64,000 nt of DNA from PALSA-607 sp963737705 (GCA_963737705.1 CAVTTP010000003.1:62001-126000), one strand, 5' to 3'. Counted from the stretch's first letter, positions 18,568 through 27,454 are shown. A program made the numbers and translations. The notes: generated by a model from the sequence alone, not told the origin.

Positions 18568-19814
18568 GCGTCGACGGCACTGTCAAGGACGAGATCGCGG
18601 TGCCGCCGGGCGGTGAGCCTGAGCGCCGAAAGTCACGCGGTGAAACCCATCCGCTGGTCGTCATCGCGTTGTCGTTCGTCACCGCAATCATCGTCGGCGG
18701 CATCCTCATCGCCGTCACCAATCAGCCGACGCGCAATGCCGTGCGGCACTTCTCGGCGTCTCCCGGCAAGGTGTTCTCCGCTGCCTGGCATGCAGTCTCG
18801 GCGGCTTACGTTGCGCTGTTCGAAGGCGCGATCTTCGACCCGCACACGTTCGGGCACGGCAGCGTGTGGCACGACTTCAATCCGATCTCGGAAACGCTGT
18901 ACAACGCCACGCCGCTGATTCTTGTCGGCCTCGCCGTCGGTCTCGCGTTTCGCACCGGGCTGTTCAACATCGGCGCCCAGGGCCAACTCATCGTCGGCGC
19001 GATGGCCGCCGGCTACGTCGGTTTCACCTGGCATTTGCCGCCGTTCATTCACCTCGTGGCGGCGCTGATCGGGGGCACCATTGCCGGCGCGGTGTGGGGC
19101 GGCATAGCCGGCTGGCTCAAAGCACGCACCGGCGCCCATGAAGTCATCACGACGATCATGATGAACTACGTCGCGCTCGATCTACTCGACTATTCGTTGA
19201 AGACCAGCGCGTTCCGGCGTCCAGGTAGCAATCAAGCGATCTCGCCCATCGTTCACGGCACTGCCCGTCTCGGAAAGCTGTTGCCGTCACCACTGCGGGT
19301 GAACCTTGGCCTGTTGATCGCGCTGGCGGCGACAGTCGGCATTGCATGGCTCTTGACGCGTAGCCGGCTCGGTTTCACTTTGCGGGCAGTGGGCGCGAGC
19401 CCAACCGCGGCACGGACGGCGGGTATGAACGTCGGCCGCGCATATGTCACCGCGATGCTCATCGCGGGTGGGTTGGCTGGTCTGGCCGGGTGCAGCCAGA
19501 TCCTTGGCGGCGGCACGAACTACGCACTGACGAACGCCGTCGACGCAGGACTCGGTTTCGACGGCATCACAGTGGCTCTGCTCGGCCGGGCAAAACCGTG
19601 GCCAACCGTGTGGGCCGGGCTGCTCTTCGGCGCCCTGCATGCTGGTAGCGCGACGATGCAGAGTCGCACAGGGACATCGATCGACCTTGTGACGATCGTG
19701 CAGGCCTTAGTGGTTCTGTTTATCGCCGCACCAGCTTTCGTGCGGGCCGTCTTCCGGCTGCGCAGTTCGTCCGACTCCGGTGCTGCCGCGCTCGCGAAGG
19801 GGTGGAACGGGTGA
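18564..19814 (+). CDS. Nucleoside ABC importer, permease subunit 1
   Basis: A 416-residue inner-membrane subunit of the BPD_transp_2 (LivH/RbsC-like) superfamily. After a roughly 25-residue cytosolic head come about ten hydrophobic segments. The family motif around RTGLFNIGAQGQLIVGAMAA and the coupling region RAVGASPTAARTAGMNVGR are clear. It pairs with the second permease to form the channel. It overlaps both neighbours by 4 nt, indicating tight translational coupling. Confidence 0.93.
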   Translation: MSVDGTVKDEIAVPPGGEPERRKSRGETHPLVVIALSFVTAIIVGGILIAVTNQPTRNAVRHFSASPGKVFSAAWHAVSAAYVALFEGAIFDPHTFGHGSVWHDFNPISETLYNATPLILVGLAVGLAFRTGLFNIGAQGQLIVGAMAAGYVGFTWHLPPFIHLVAALIGGTIAGAVWGGIAGWLKARTGAHEVITTIMMNYVALDLLDYSLKTSAFRRPGSNQAISPIVHGTARLGKLLPSPLRVNLGLLIALAATVGIAWLLTRSRLGFTLRAVGASPTAARTAGMNVGRAYVTAMLIAGGLAGLAGCSQILGGGTNYALTNAVDAGLGFDGITVALLGRAKPWPTVWAGLLFGALHAGSATMQSRTGTSIDLVTIVQALVVLFIAAPAFVRAVFRLRSSSDSGAAALAKGWNG

Positions 19815-21130
19815 GCGTCGACACCACGGGCTCATTGGAAATCGCGACGCCGGAGGTCGTGGAGGTTCCGGTCTCGCGACGTGCCCGGATCGTCTCGGGC
19901 TCGGTGCTCATCGTGGTCGGCGTGCTCTGCGCTGTCGCGTTTGGCCTCGGCTCCAAAGCGGGTCACAGCGCGCGGTTCCGGCTGTCGCCGCCGGGTGCGA
20001 AGGTCACCATGCCGAACTTGGTGGTGCCCGCCCGGATTTTTGCCATCGTGGTCGGAATCGCCATCGTGGCGGGCGGCTTCTGGCGGATCACCCGGGATTT
20101 CTCGCGGCGTGCAATGCGATGGGTCATCGCGCTGACGATCGTCTTCGTTGTCTTCTCGTTCCTGTGTTGGTCGGTCACGGGGCCGAGTGCAACGCCGCTC
20201 GACCTGTTTGGTCCGGGCGGCTTGCTCGGTCAGACCATTTTCCTTGCTGTACCGCTGATTCTGGGCGCACTGGCCGGTGTGATGTGCGAGCGCTCGGGTG
20301 TCATCAACGTCGCGATCGAAGGTCAGATGCTCGTTGGCGCCTTCGCGGGGGCGATGTTCGGCACCATCTCGAAGAACGCCGCCATCGGCACCATCGCGGG
20401 CATGCTAGCGGGCGCGCTGATCGCCGCGCTGCTTGCGGTCTTCGCCATCAAGTACGTCGTGAACCAGGTCGTGCTCGGCGTTGTTTTGAACCTGCTCGCG
20501 CTCGGGCTGACCGGCTTCCTTTACGACGCCGTCATGGCACCGAACTCAAACTCGTACAACAACGTAGGCACGCTTTCGGTGCTGAAGATCCCGCTGCTCG
20601 GCAACATTCCGATTATCGGGCCATTGCTGTTCGACCAAACCATCATCGTGTACCTGACCTACGTGCTGATCTTCGCCGTCGACATCGTGCTCTTCCGCAC
20701 CAGGTGGGGCCTGCGCACTCGCGCTGTTGGTGAGCACCCGAAGGCTGCTGACACTGTCGGCATCAACGTGCGGCGTACGCGCTACATCAATGTGCTGATC
20801 GGCGGCATGCTCGCCGGCCTGGCCGGCGCGTCATTGACGATCGGCGACAGTTCGGGGTTCGTGAAAAACATGACCGGGGGCCGCGGCTTCATCGCACTGG
20901 CGGCTGTGATCTTCGGCCGCTGGAGTCCGCGCGGCGCGGTCGGCGCCGCACTGTTGTTCGGGTTCGCCACGTCACTTCAAACCGTGCTCTCTTTCATCGG
21001 CACCCCGGTGCAGATTCCGTCAGACTTCCTCGGCATGTTGCCGTACCTCGCCACGATCTTCGCGGTCGCGGGTCTGGTGGGCCGGGTTCGTGCGCCTGCT
21101 GCTGACGGCGAACCGTACGAGGGCCGATGA
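19811..21130 (+). CDS. Nucleoside ABC importer, permease subunit 2
   Basis: A 439-residue second membrane subunit of the same superfamily. GVINVAIEGQMLVGAFAGA and RAVGEHPKAADTVGINVRR are the matching motifs. The N-terminal region has additional hydrophobic segments (SGSVLIVVGVLCAVAFGLG, IVFVVFSFLCWSV) before the core domain. GTG 19811 overlaps the upstream stop; GTG 19802 would add three residues. The 3' end overlaps cdd (ATGA). Confidence 0.93.
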   Translation: MSVDTTGSLEIATPEVVEVPVSRRARIVSGSVLIVVGVLCAVAFGLGSKAGHSARFRLSPPGAKVTMPNLVVPARIFAIVVGIAIVAGGFWRITRDFSRRAMRWVIALTIVFVVFSFLCWSVTGPSATPLDLFGPGGLLGQTIFLAVPLILGALAGVMCERSGVINVAIEGQMLVGAFAGAMFGTISKNAAIGTIAGMLAGALIAALLAVFAIKYVVNQVVLGVVLNLLALGLTGFLYDAVMAPNSNSYNNVGTLSVLKIPLLGNIPIIGPLLFDQTIIVYLTYVLIFAVDIVLFRTRWGLRTRAVGEHPKAADTVGINVRRTRYINVLIGGMLAGLAGASLTIGDSSGFVKNMTGGRGFIALAAVIFGRWSPRGAVGAALLFGFATSLQTVLSFIGTPVQIPSDFLGMLPYLATIFAVAGLVGRVRAPAADGEPYEGR

Positions 21131-21525
21131 GCGTCGAGGTCAACTGGCCCGCATTGCGTACTGCGGCCCAGGCTGCGATGACGCTGGCGTACGCGCCGTA
21201 CTCCGAGTTCGCCGTCGGTGCTGCGGCACTCGTCGACGACGGACGCATTGTCGTTGGCTGCAACGTCGAGAACGCGTCCTACGGACTCACGCTGTGCGCC
21301 GAGTGTGGAGTCGTGTCCGCACTGTCTGCGTCGGGTGGTGGCCGGCTCGTTGCGCTGGCCTGCGTCGACGGTGCCGGCGCAGCTTTGATGCCCTGCGGTC
21401 GATGCCGCCAGTTATTGTGGGAGCACGGCGGCGCCGGCATGCTGATCGACTACCGGTCTGGTCCGCTGCCTTTGTCCGACCTGTTGCCGCACGCGTTCGG
21501 GCCCGACGATCTGGACGGGGTCTGA
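21127..21525 (+). CDS. cdd: Cytidine deaminase
   Basis: A 132-residue zinc enzyme converting (deoxy)cytidine to (deoxy)uridine. The zinc site is complete: Cys57-Ala-Glu59 (Glu as proton shuttle), and Cys90 and Cys93 in PCGRCRQ. NVENASYGLTLCAE is typical of the small tetrameric form. Cys60 directly after the catalytic Glu replaces the Arg common in homologues (CAER). ATG 21127 overlaps the permease stop, so import and deamination are translated as a unit. Confidence 0.95.
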   Translation: MSVEVNWPALRTAAQAAMTLAYAPYSEFAVGAAALVDDGRIVVGCNVENASYGLTLCAECGVVSALSASGGGRLVALACVDGAGAALMPCGRCRQLLWEHGGAGMLIDYRSGPLPLSDLLPHAFGPDDLDGV

Positions 21526-21527
21526 CC

Positions 21528-22811
21528 GTGGACGTTATCGATCTCATCCGTTCGAAGCGCGACGGGAGCGTTCTCAGTGATGACGCGATCGATTGGGTGA
21601 TCGCCGCCTATACCCGCGGCGAAGTCGCCGAAGAGCAGATGTCGGCGCTGCTGATGGCCATCTTCTTCGTTGGCCTCACATCACCAGAACTCAATAGATG
21701 GACGGCGGCGATGATCGCCTCGGGGGAGCGGCTGAGCTTTCCAGGGTTGGGCAGGCCGACAACCGACAAGCACTCGACCGGTGGTGTCGGCGACAAGATC
21801 ACGCTGCCTTTGACGCCGATCGTCGCGGCGTGCGGCGCGGCGGTCCCGCAGCTCAGTGGCCGCGGGCTCGGCCACACCGGCGGCACTCTCGACAAGCTCG
21901 AGTCGATTCGCGGTTGGCGAGCGTCGATCTCCAACGAGGAGATGCGCACACAACTGAGCGACGTCGGCGCGGTGATCTGCGCGGCTGGGGCCGGTCTCGC
22001 GCCGGCCGACCGGAAGCTCTACGCCTTGCGTGACGTAACGGCGACGGTCGAATCCATTCCATTGATCGCGAGCTCGATCATGAGCAAGAAGATCGCCGAG
22101 GGCACATCTGCGTTGGTGCTCGACGTGAAGGTCGGCGCCGGTGCGTTCATGAAAGACCGCGCGCAGGCCCGTGAGCTCGCGACGACGATGGTCGGGCTCG
22201 GGTCGGCACACGGCGTGAACACCGTCGCACTGCTCACGGCGATGGATACTCCGCTTGGCCTCATGGCTGGCAACGCACTAGAAGTTGCTGAGTCACTCGA
22301 GGTGCTTGCCGGCGGCGGACCAGCTGATGTCGTCGAGCTCACACTGACGCTCGCCCGAGAGATGCTCGCCGCCTGTGGTCTGGCCGCCGGGAAGGATCCT
22401 GCTGACGCCATCGCCGACGGCTCGGCGATGGACTCATGGAACGCGATGATTCGAGCTCAGGGCGGCGATCCTGCTGCGCCGCTTCCTGTTTCGCCGTACC
22501 GGCATTCCGTTGTTGCGCCGGCTACTGGTCGGGTGACCCGCATGGATGCACTCGCAGTTGGCGTTGCCGCGTGGCGGCTGGGCGCCGGGCGTGCGCGCAA
22601 GGAGGACGCCGTGTCGTTCGGTGCCGGCGTTCAGATGCACGCGAAGCCCGGTGACATTGTCGCGGCTGGCAGCCCGCTGTTCACCTTGTACGCCGACGAT
22701 GAAGCGCGGTTCGATCGTGCACTGGAAGCACTCGTCGGTGCGGTCGACATTGCGGCCGTCGATGTCGCCTGGTCGAAGCCGCCGCTTGTTCTCGAGAGGG
22801 TTGGTGCTTGA
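21528..22811 (+). CDS. deoA: Thymidine (pyrimidine-nucleoside) phosphorylase
   Basis: A 427-residue enzyme that phosphorolyses thymidine or deoxyuridine to base and deoxyribose-1-phosphate. The phosphate-binding signature KHSTGGVGDK and SGRGLGHTGGTLDKLES are present, as are SSIMSKKIAEG and DVKVGAGAFMK; the C-terminal alpha/beta domain is complete. GTG 21528 lies 2 nt after the cdd stop. The TGA stop overlaps the ATG of add by one base. Pyrimidine preference cannot be settled by eye. Confidence 0.94.
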   Translation: MDVIDLIRSKRDGSVLSDDAIDWVIAAYTRGEVAEEQMSALLMAIFFVGLTSPELNRWTAAMIASGERLSFPGLGRPTTDKHSTGGVGDKITLPLTPIVAACGAAVPQLSGRGLGHTGGTLDKLESIRGWRASISNEEMRTQLSDVGAVICAAGAGLAPADRKLYALRDVTATVESIPLIASSIMSKKIAEGTSALVLDVKVGAGAFMKDRAQARELATTMVGLGSAHGVNTVALLTAMDTPLGLMAGNALEVAESLEVLAGGGPADVVELTLTLAREMLAACGLAAGKDPADAIADGSAMDSWNAMIRAQGGDPAAPLPVSPYRHSVVAPATGRVTRMDALAVGVAAWRLGAGRARKEDAVSFGAGVQMHAKPGDIVAAGSPLFTLYADDEARFDRALEALVGAVDIAAVDVAWSKPPLVLERVGA

Positions 22812-23905
22812 TGCCGGCGACCCGCGAGCAAATCGCACTGGCGCCCAAGGTGCTGCTACACGATCACCTCGATGGTGGGCTGCGCCCGGCAACGGTGATC
22901 GACCTTGCGCGTGCAGTGGGCTATAAGAAGCTGCCGACCTACGATGCCGAGGAATTGCAGGCGTGGTTCGTGGGCGCCGCGTCGTCCGGCTCGCTTGAGC
23001 TCTATCTCGAAACGTTCGCGCACACCTTCGGTGTGATGCAGACCGTCGAGTCGCTGGTGCGGGTTGCGGCCGAGTGTGCTGAGGACCTCGCCGCCGACAA
23101 CGTGGTGTACGCCGAGGTGCGGTTCGCGCCCGAGCTGCACGTCGACGAGGGGCTCAGCCTTGATGCGGTCGTCGAGGCGGTGCTTGAGGGTTTCCGGATT
23201 GGCAGCGAGGGTCGCGGTATCAGGGTCGGTGTGTTGCTGACCGCGTTAAGGCACGCGGCACGTTCTTTGGAGATCGCCGAGCTCGCGATCCGTTACCGCG
23301 ATGCGGGTGTCGTTGGATTCGACATCGCGGGCGCCGAAGCGGGGTTCCCGCCAACCCGTCACCTCGACGCGTTCCAGTACATGCAGCGCGAGAACGGCCA
23401 CTTCACGATCCACGCCGGAGAGGGCTTCGGCCTGCCCTCGATCTGGGAAGCCCTGCAGTGGTGCGGGGCCGATCGACTCGGTCATGGCGTGCGCATCGTC
23501 GACGACATCACCATGATCGATGGCGAACCGGTGCTCGGACGGCTCGCTGCCTACGTGCGTGACAACCGGGTACCGCTGGAGATGTGCCCGTCCTCGAACG
23601 TGCAGACGGGCGCAGCGCCCTCGATTGCCGAGCACCCGATCGGCCTGCTCCGCAAGCTGTATTTCCGGGTGACCGTGAACACAGACAACCGCCTGATGAG
23701 CGGGACGTCGATGGGTATCGAATTCCAGAAACTCGTCGACGCTTTCGGCTACTCACTCGACGACCTACAGTGGTTCACCATCAACGCATTGAAGAGTGCA
23801 TTCATCCCGTTCGACCAACGGCTCGCGCTCATCAACGACGTGGTCAAGCCCAGGTATGCCGCGCTACGGACTCCTGCGCCGCTACCGAACGATCTGGAGG
23901 CTTGA
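22811..23905 (+). CDS. add: Adenosine deaminase
   Basis: A 364-residue zinc-dependent amidohydrolase converting (deoxy)adenosine to (deoxy)inosine. Zinc ligands are His17 and His19 in HDHLDG; HAGEG carries the catalytic Glu, LGHGVRI the His, and VNTDNRLMSGTS the Asp pair. SSNVQTGA matches bacterial and actinobacterial Add. ATG 22811 is the second of two adjacent in-frame starts and overlaps the deoA stop. Inosine so formed would feed the purine nucleoside phosphorylase at 47387-48187. Confidence 0.95.
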   Translation: MPATREQIALAPKVLLHDHLDGGLRPATVIDLARAVGYKKLPTYDAEELQAWFVGAASSGSLELYLETFAHTFGVMQTVESLVRVAAECAEDLAADNVVYAEVRFAPELHVDEGLSLDAVVEAVLEGFRIGSEGRGIRVGVLLTALRHAARSLEIAELAIRYRDAGVVGFDIAGAEAGFPPTRHLDAFQYMQRENGHFTIHAGEGFGLPSIWEALQWCGADRLGHGVRIVDDITMIDGEPVLGRLAAYVRDNRVPLEMCPSSNVQTGAAPSIAEHPIGLLRKLYFRVTVNTDNRLMSGTSMGIEFQKLVDAFGYSLDDLQWFTINALKSAFIPFDQRLALINDVVKPRYAALRTPAPLPNDLEA

Positions 23906-23906
23906 C

Positions 23907-24833
23907 GTGTCGCCATTGGTGAAGATCTCCGACGAGGTTCGCACGGCTGTCACTGAGGGCAGGCCGGTGGTCGCTCTTGAGTCGACCATCATCGCGCACG
24001 GGCTACCACGACCCGAGAATTTGCAGGCTGCGCACGACTTCGAGGCGATCCTGACCGACGCTGGTGTCGTCCCAGCGACTATTGCGGTCATCGACGGCGT
24101 GCCGACCGTCGGACTCGATACCGGCGAGCTCGAACGCATCGCGATGGAGGACATTCCGAAGGTCAGCAGTCGCGACCTCGCGGTTGCCGTCGGGCGCAAG
24201 TCGAGTGGTGCAACAACTGTCGCGGCGACGTCGACGTTGGCGGCCCTCGCGGGCATCCGGGTCTTTGCGACCGGCGGCCTCGGTGGCGTGCACCGCGCCG
24301 CACACGAATCGTTCGACGAGTCGGCCGACTTGGTCACGTTGTCGCGCACCCGCGTGACGGTTGTTTGCGCGGGAGTGAAGTCGATTCTGGACATCGCTGC
24401 GACCCTCGAACGTCTTGAGACGCTCAACGTGCCCGTTGTCGGCTACCGCACCAACCAGTTCCCGGCCTTCTATCTCACCGACTCCGGCTTTCCGCTCGAG
24501 TGGCGGGTCGACTCCACAGAGGAGGTCGCCGCCATCATGGCGGCAGGTGATCAGCTGGGCACTCGCGGCGCACTCATCGTCGCGAACCCGGTGCCTCTCG
24601 ACCAGCAACTCGATCCCGACGTCCATGATCGGTTGCTCATTCAGGCGCTGCACGCAGCCGACGAAGCTGGCTTGCGCGGCAAGGCGATCAGCCCGTTCCT
24701 GCTCGACTATTTCCAGCGCGAGAGCGGCGGCCGATCGCTGGTCGTCAACCTCAACCTTGCGCGAAACAACGTCGCGCTGGCTGGTGGCATCGCCATCGCA
24801 TGGTCAGCCTTGCCTGCGGCAGCCACCGCTTGA
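23907..24833 (+). CDS. psuG: Pseudouridine-5'-phosphate glycosidase
   Basis: A 308-residue enzyme that cleaves the C-C glycosidic bond of pseudouridine-5'-phosphate to uracil and ribose-5-phosphate. VALESTIIAHGLPRPENL, RKSSGATTVAATSTLA, FATGGLGGVHRAAHES and GYRTNQFPAFYL are the conserved blocks of the PsuG/IndA family. GTG 23907 begins 1 nt after the add stop. It is immediately followed by a PfkB kinase, the standard pseudouridine pair. Confidence 0.95.
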   Translation: MSPLVKISDEVRTAVTEGRPVVALESTIIAHGLPRPENLQAAHDFEAILTDAGVVPATIAVIDGVPTVGLDTGELERIAMEDIPKVSSRDLAVAVGRKSSGATTVAATSTLAALAGIRVFATGGLGGVHRAAHESFDESADLVTLSRTRVTVVCAGVKSILDIAATLERLETLNVPVVGYRTNQFPAFYLTDSGFPLEWRVDSTEEVAAIMAAGDQLGTRGALIVANPVPLDQQLDPDVHDRLLIQALHAADEAGLRGKAISPFLLDYFQRESGGRSLVVNLNLARNNVALAGGIAIAWSALPAAATA

Positions 24834-25738
24834 CGAGAGTGCTGATCGTCGGCGACGTCATTGACGACATCGTCGTCACGCCGCTCGGCAATGTCACCCG
24901 CGACAGCGACACGACCTCGCACATTCGCGCGACTCCTGGGGGTTCGGCGGCCAACCAGGCAGCGTGGCTCGCCGTTTCCGGCATGAAGGTCAGGTTCGTC
25001 GCCCGCGTGGGCGCAGCGGATGTGTCGCGGCATCGCTTGGAGCTTGCGGCGTTCGGCGTCGACGCGGAGTTGATCGCCGACCCGGACGCGCCGACCGGCA
25101 CGATCGTGGTGATGCTGGACGCCGACGGCGGGCGAACGATGTTCACCGACCGTGGCGCGAATCAACGGCTGACCGCCGCCGACTTGCCGCGGTCGTTGCT
25201 CGACCGCATCGACGCATTGCACGTCAACGGGTACTCACTGTTCGCCGAGGGGCCGCGGGCGGCTGTTCTTTCTTTGATCGAAGAAGCACGTCGCCGCGAG
25301 ATTGTCGTGACAGCCGATCCATCGTCGTCCGCCTATCTCGAAGAACTTGGTGGGTCGACGTTTCTGTCGTGCACGCGCGGCGCGGTGGTGTGCCTGCCGA
25401 ACCTTGACGAGGGTCGCGTGTTGAGCAGGCAAACCGACCCACGCGACGTGCTTGAGAGTCTTCGGGTGCACTATCCGGTAGTCGCATTGAAGCTTGGCTC
25501 GGGCGGTGTGCTCGTCGGCGAAGGCAATGAGGTCGAACTTATCGGGCCAACGTCGTCAACAGTGGTTGATCCGACTGGCGCCGGAGATGCCTTCTGCGCA
25601 GGTTTTCTCAGTTCGTGGCTCGGCGGGAACGGGGCCATCGATGCGGCCAGGCATGGCTCGACACTTGCCGCACGCGCTGTGTCTAAGCACGGTGGTCGGC
25701 CGCCGTCCGACGGCGCGGGAACGTCGACGGACGTCTAG
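24830..25738 (+). CDS. psuK: PfkB-family kinase, probable pseudouridine kinase
   Basis: A 302-residue ribokinase-fold enzyme. The N-terminal GD-V strand (RVLIVGDVIDD), the substrate-side GGSAANQAAWLA and the C-terminal PfkB signature DPTGAGDAFCAGF with the catalytic Asp are intact. By position after psuG it would phosphorylate pseudouridine to the PsuG substrate; other nucleosides remain possible. TTG 24830 overlaps the psuG stop (TTGA); GTG 24839 is an alternative. The TAG stop overlaps the promoter of the next gene. Confidence 0.87.
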   Translation: MTRVLIVGDVIDDIVVTPLGNVTRDSDTTSHIRATPGGSAANQAAWLAVSGMKVRFVARVGAADVSRHRLELAAFGVDAELIADPDAPTGTIVVMLDADGGRTMFTDRGANQRLTAADLPRSLLDRIDALHVNGYSLFAEGPRAAVLSLIEEARRREIVVTADPSSSAYLEELGGSTFLSCTRGAVVCLPNLDEGRVLSRQTDPRDVLESLRVHYPVVALKLGSGGVLVGEGNEVELIGPTSSTVVDPTGAGDAFCAGFLSSWLGGNGAIDAARHGSTLAARAVSKHGGRPPSDGAGTSTDV

Positions 25739-25741
25739 GCT
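25736..25741 (+). promoter_or_regulatory. Leaderless -10 element (TAGGCT) for the following methyltransferase
   Basis: TAGGCT lies 7 nt before ATG 25749, and its TAG is the stop codon of the PfkB kinase gene. Confidence 0.5.
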
Positions 25742-25748
25742 GAAAGTC

Positions 25749-26393
25749 ATGCCTGAGCACGGACATGCTGAGACGCCTGCGAGCACGCCCGTGCACGCCC
25801 ACGAGTGGGACGCGAAGTACAGCGAGCGAGAAGCGTTATGGAGTGGCCGGCCGAATGGCAGGCTCGTCGCTGAGGTTGCCGACCTCACGCCGGGGAGTGC
25901 GCTTGACGTTGGTTGCGGCGAAGGGGCCGATGCGATCTGGCTCTCGCGCAACGGTTGGACCGTGACCGCAATCGATGTATCGCAGGTGGCACTCGGTCGC
26001 GCAAGGGAAGCAGCGCATGTTGCTGGCGCGAACGTCGAGTGGCTCTGCGGCGACGCCCTCGAAGTCGTGCTGCCCGCGGCCTCGTTCGACCTTCTGTCGA
26101 TGCAATATCCGGCGTTGCCGAAGGCGGCGGGAGCCGGTGCCGTGCATGCGCTGCTCGACACCGTGCGGTCCGGTGGGTTGCTGCTGGCGGTCTACCACGA
26201 CCTAGACTATGAACACCGCGAACAAATGAAAGCGCGCGGCGTTGATCCCGCGGATTACATCGATGCTAACGATCTGCGTCAGCTGATCAGCCGCGACTTC
26301 ATCATTGAGCTTGATGTGATCGCGGCGCGCATCGACCCGCCGCCCGACAACCCCCATATTGGCGACATCGTTCTGCGAGCACGCCGCCGCTGA
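25749..26393 (+). CDS. Class I SAM-dependent methyltransferase
   Basis: A 214-residue protein. Motif I is ALDVGCGEGADAIWLS, then TAIDVSQVALGRA with the ribose-binding Asp, VEWLCGDALE, and motif IV FDLLSMQYPAL. The N-terminal HEWDAKYSEREALWSGRPN block is typical of small-molecule (thiopurine/tellurite-resistance-like) methyltransferases in actinobacteria. The substrate is unknown. The start is fixed by the ATG, its own leaderless promoter and the end of the kinase gene. Confidence 0.86.
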   Translation: MPEHGHAETPASTPVHAHEWDAKYSEREALWSGRPNGRLVAEVADLTPGSALDVGCGEGADAIWLSRNGWTVTAIDVSQVALGRAREAAHVAGANVEWLCGDALEVVLPAASFDLLSMQYPALPKAAGAGAVHALLDTVRSGGLLLAVYHDLDYEHREQMKARGVDPADYIDANDLRQLISRDFIIELDVIAARIDPPPDNPHIGDIVLRARRR

Positions 26394-26420
26394 TTCCGGT
26401 GTATTCGCACGACCGCGCGA

Positions 26421-26564
26421 TCACACCTCGAGCAGAGTGATCGTGACGTCGATCTGGCCCTCTGAGGAATCTTGTTCCTCGTCAACGGCCGAGACCATGA
26501 TCTCCATGCCTCGCTCGAGTGCCACGACGTCCTGAGTCGTCAACTCGATTCGCCACTGTGCCAT
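26421..26564 (-). CDS. Small acidic protein, 47 residues
   Basis: A 48-codon ORF on the minus strand, starting MAQWRIELTTQDVVALERGM. ATG 26564 has GGAG 6 nt upstream (26572-26575), a good ribosome binding site. The protein is acidic with no membrane segment and a hydrophobic C-terminal strand (DVTITLLEV). I do not recognise it. It follows the broken gene at 26590-26807 in the same direction. Confidence 0.5.
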   Translation of the reverse strand: MAQWRIELTTQDVVALERGMEIMVSAVDEEQDSSEGQIDVTITLLEV

Positions 26565-26589
26565 CGACGCTCCTGCTCGCTAGTGCCTG

Positions 26590-26807
26590 TCATCCGACTT
26601 CACGGCGAAGTTGAAGTGCCAGGCTTGGGACAACGAAAGATGCGGGGAAGATCGGCAAAAAGCTCTTCCCTGTCGATCCGAACGTGACGGTTCCGCCGTC
26701 GCTGGCCTCAAACGTTCGGCATGCTGACCGTCCACCACGATGTCGTACGTGCCCCGTCGAACCTCGACTCCGATCGCTTTATGCGTCATCTTCAACGTTG
26801 CCGTCAT
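26590..26807 (-). pseudogene. Remnant of a small conserved protein, internal deletion with frameshift
   Basis: ATG 26807 has GGAG upstream and codes for MTHKAIGVEVRRGTYDIVV after six leading residues. The continuation expected from homologues I remember (a middle beta-strand region of about 30 residues, then RTFEASDG, SFLPIF, ASFVVPSLALQLRRE) is found in another frame, ending at TGA 26590-26592. The middle part is missing at the junction near 26728. The uninterrupted frame gives an unrelated 75-residue tail. The family name and function are not known to me. It follows the 204-residue gene by 20 nt. Confidence 0.6.
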
Positions 26808-26827
26808 CGTAGATCTCCAATGTCCGT

Positions 26828-27442
26828 CTAGCCGGGATCGGATTTTCGGTGCCGGCCGCGTCGGTATCGCCGAACAGATACGCCGACGTTCGGTGGAACG
26901 ATCGCCTGGACCACGCTGGCTTCCTGCGCATCGCCCCCGGCGGGCGCGTCTTCGGGAAGCCAGACCTGAACCTGCTGGGGATGTGCAGCCACACGGCTCC
27001 GGATCAGTGCTGCAGCTACATCCATGGGCGCGAAGCTCCCCGCGAGGAAGTCCCCCGCTACGTCGCGGAGTACCTGCGCCCAGAACCGTAGTTGCTCATC
27101 GAGTTGAGATGGCTTCAGTCCGGTCTGCTTCTTGACGTCGCTCATGAGGTCGGGATCCCGGGCCTCCACCACGTTGTCCAGCAGCGCCCAGTCGATCCGG
27201 TCGTCTGTGATCCAGATTGGGTACGGAGGCGCTTCGCCATTGACCAAGCGGATCAGGTACACCTCGGCTCGGACAAACTCGTTGCTTTTGCAGATGCGGA
27301 TGGCGGCGGTCGCTGACCGATATTGCACCCAGGTCGACCAGAAGGAACTGTCGTCCACGTCGACGTCGGTGAAGCCCAACGGATGCAAGAACTCGAAGTG
27401 CGGCTCCACCCGGTTGAGCCACTTCTCGGCCTCGTCACCCAT
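26828..27442 (-). CDS. Hypothetical protein, 204 residues
   Basis: A soluble protein, rich in Trp and acidic residues (EFLHPLGFTDVDVDDSSFW, VYLIRLVNG, PYPIWITDDRIDWALLD). The N-terminal two-thirds look like a compact alpha/beta domain; the C-terminal tail (about 175-204) is basic. ATG 27442 lies 6 nt after CATACT, a -10-like hexamer. It reads toward the pseudogene and the 47-residue ORF, so these three could form one transcript. The size and character recall immunity-type proteins, but I see no toxin partner and assign no function. Confidence 0.62.
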   Translation of the reverse strand: MGDEAEKWLNRVEPHFEFLHPLGFTDVDVDDSSFWSTWVQYRSATAAIRICKSNEFVRAEVYLIRLVNGEAPPYPIWITDDRIDWALLDNVVEARDPDLMSDVKKQTGLKPSQLDEQLRFWAQVLRDVAGDFLAGSFAPMDVAAALIRSRVAAHPQQVQVWLPEDAPAGGDAQEASVVQAIVPPNVGVSVRRYRRGRHRKSDPG

Positions 27443-27448
27443 TGCGCC

Positions 27449-27454
27449 AGTATG
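27449..27454 (-). promoter_or_regulatory. Possible leaderless -10 (CATACT, minus strand)
   Basis: CATACT lies 6 nt upstream of ATG 27442 on the minus strand, the same arrangement as at 13405-13417. Confidence 0.35.

Noticed and set aside
26472..26687. Plus-strand open frame of 71 codons
   Set aside because: It lies antisense to the remnant gene and the 47-residue ORF, and has no ribosome binding site or leaderless hexamer.
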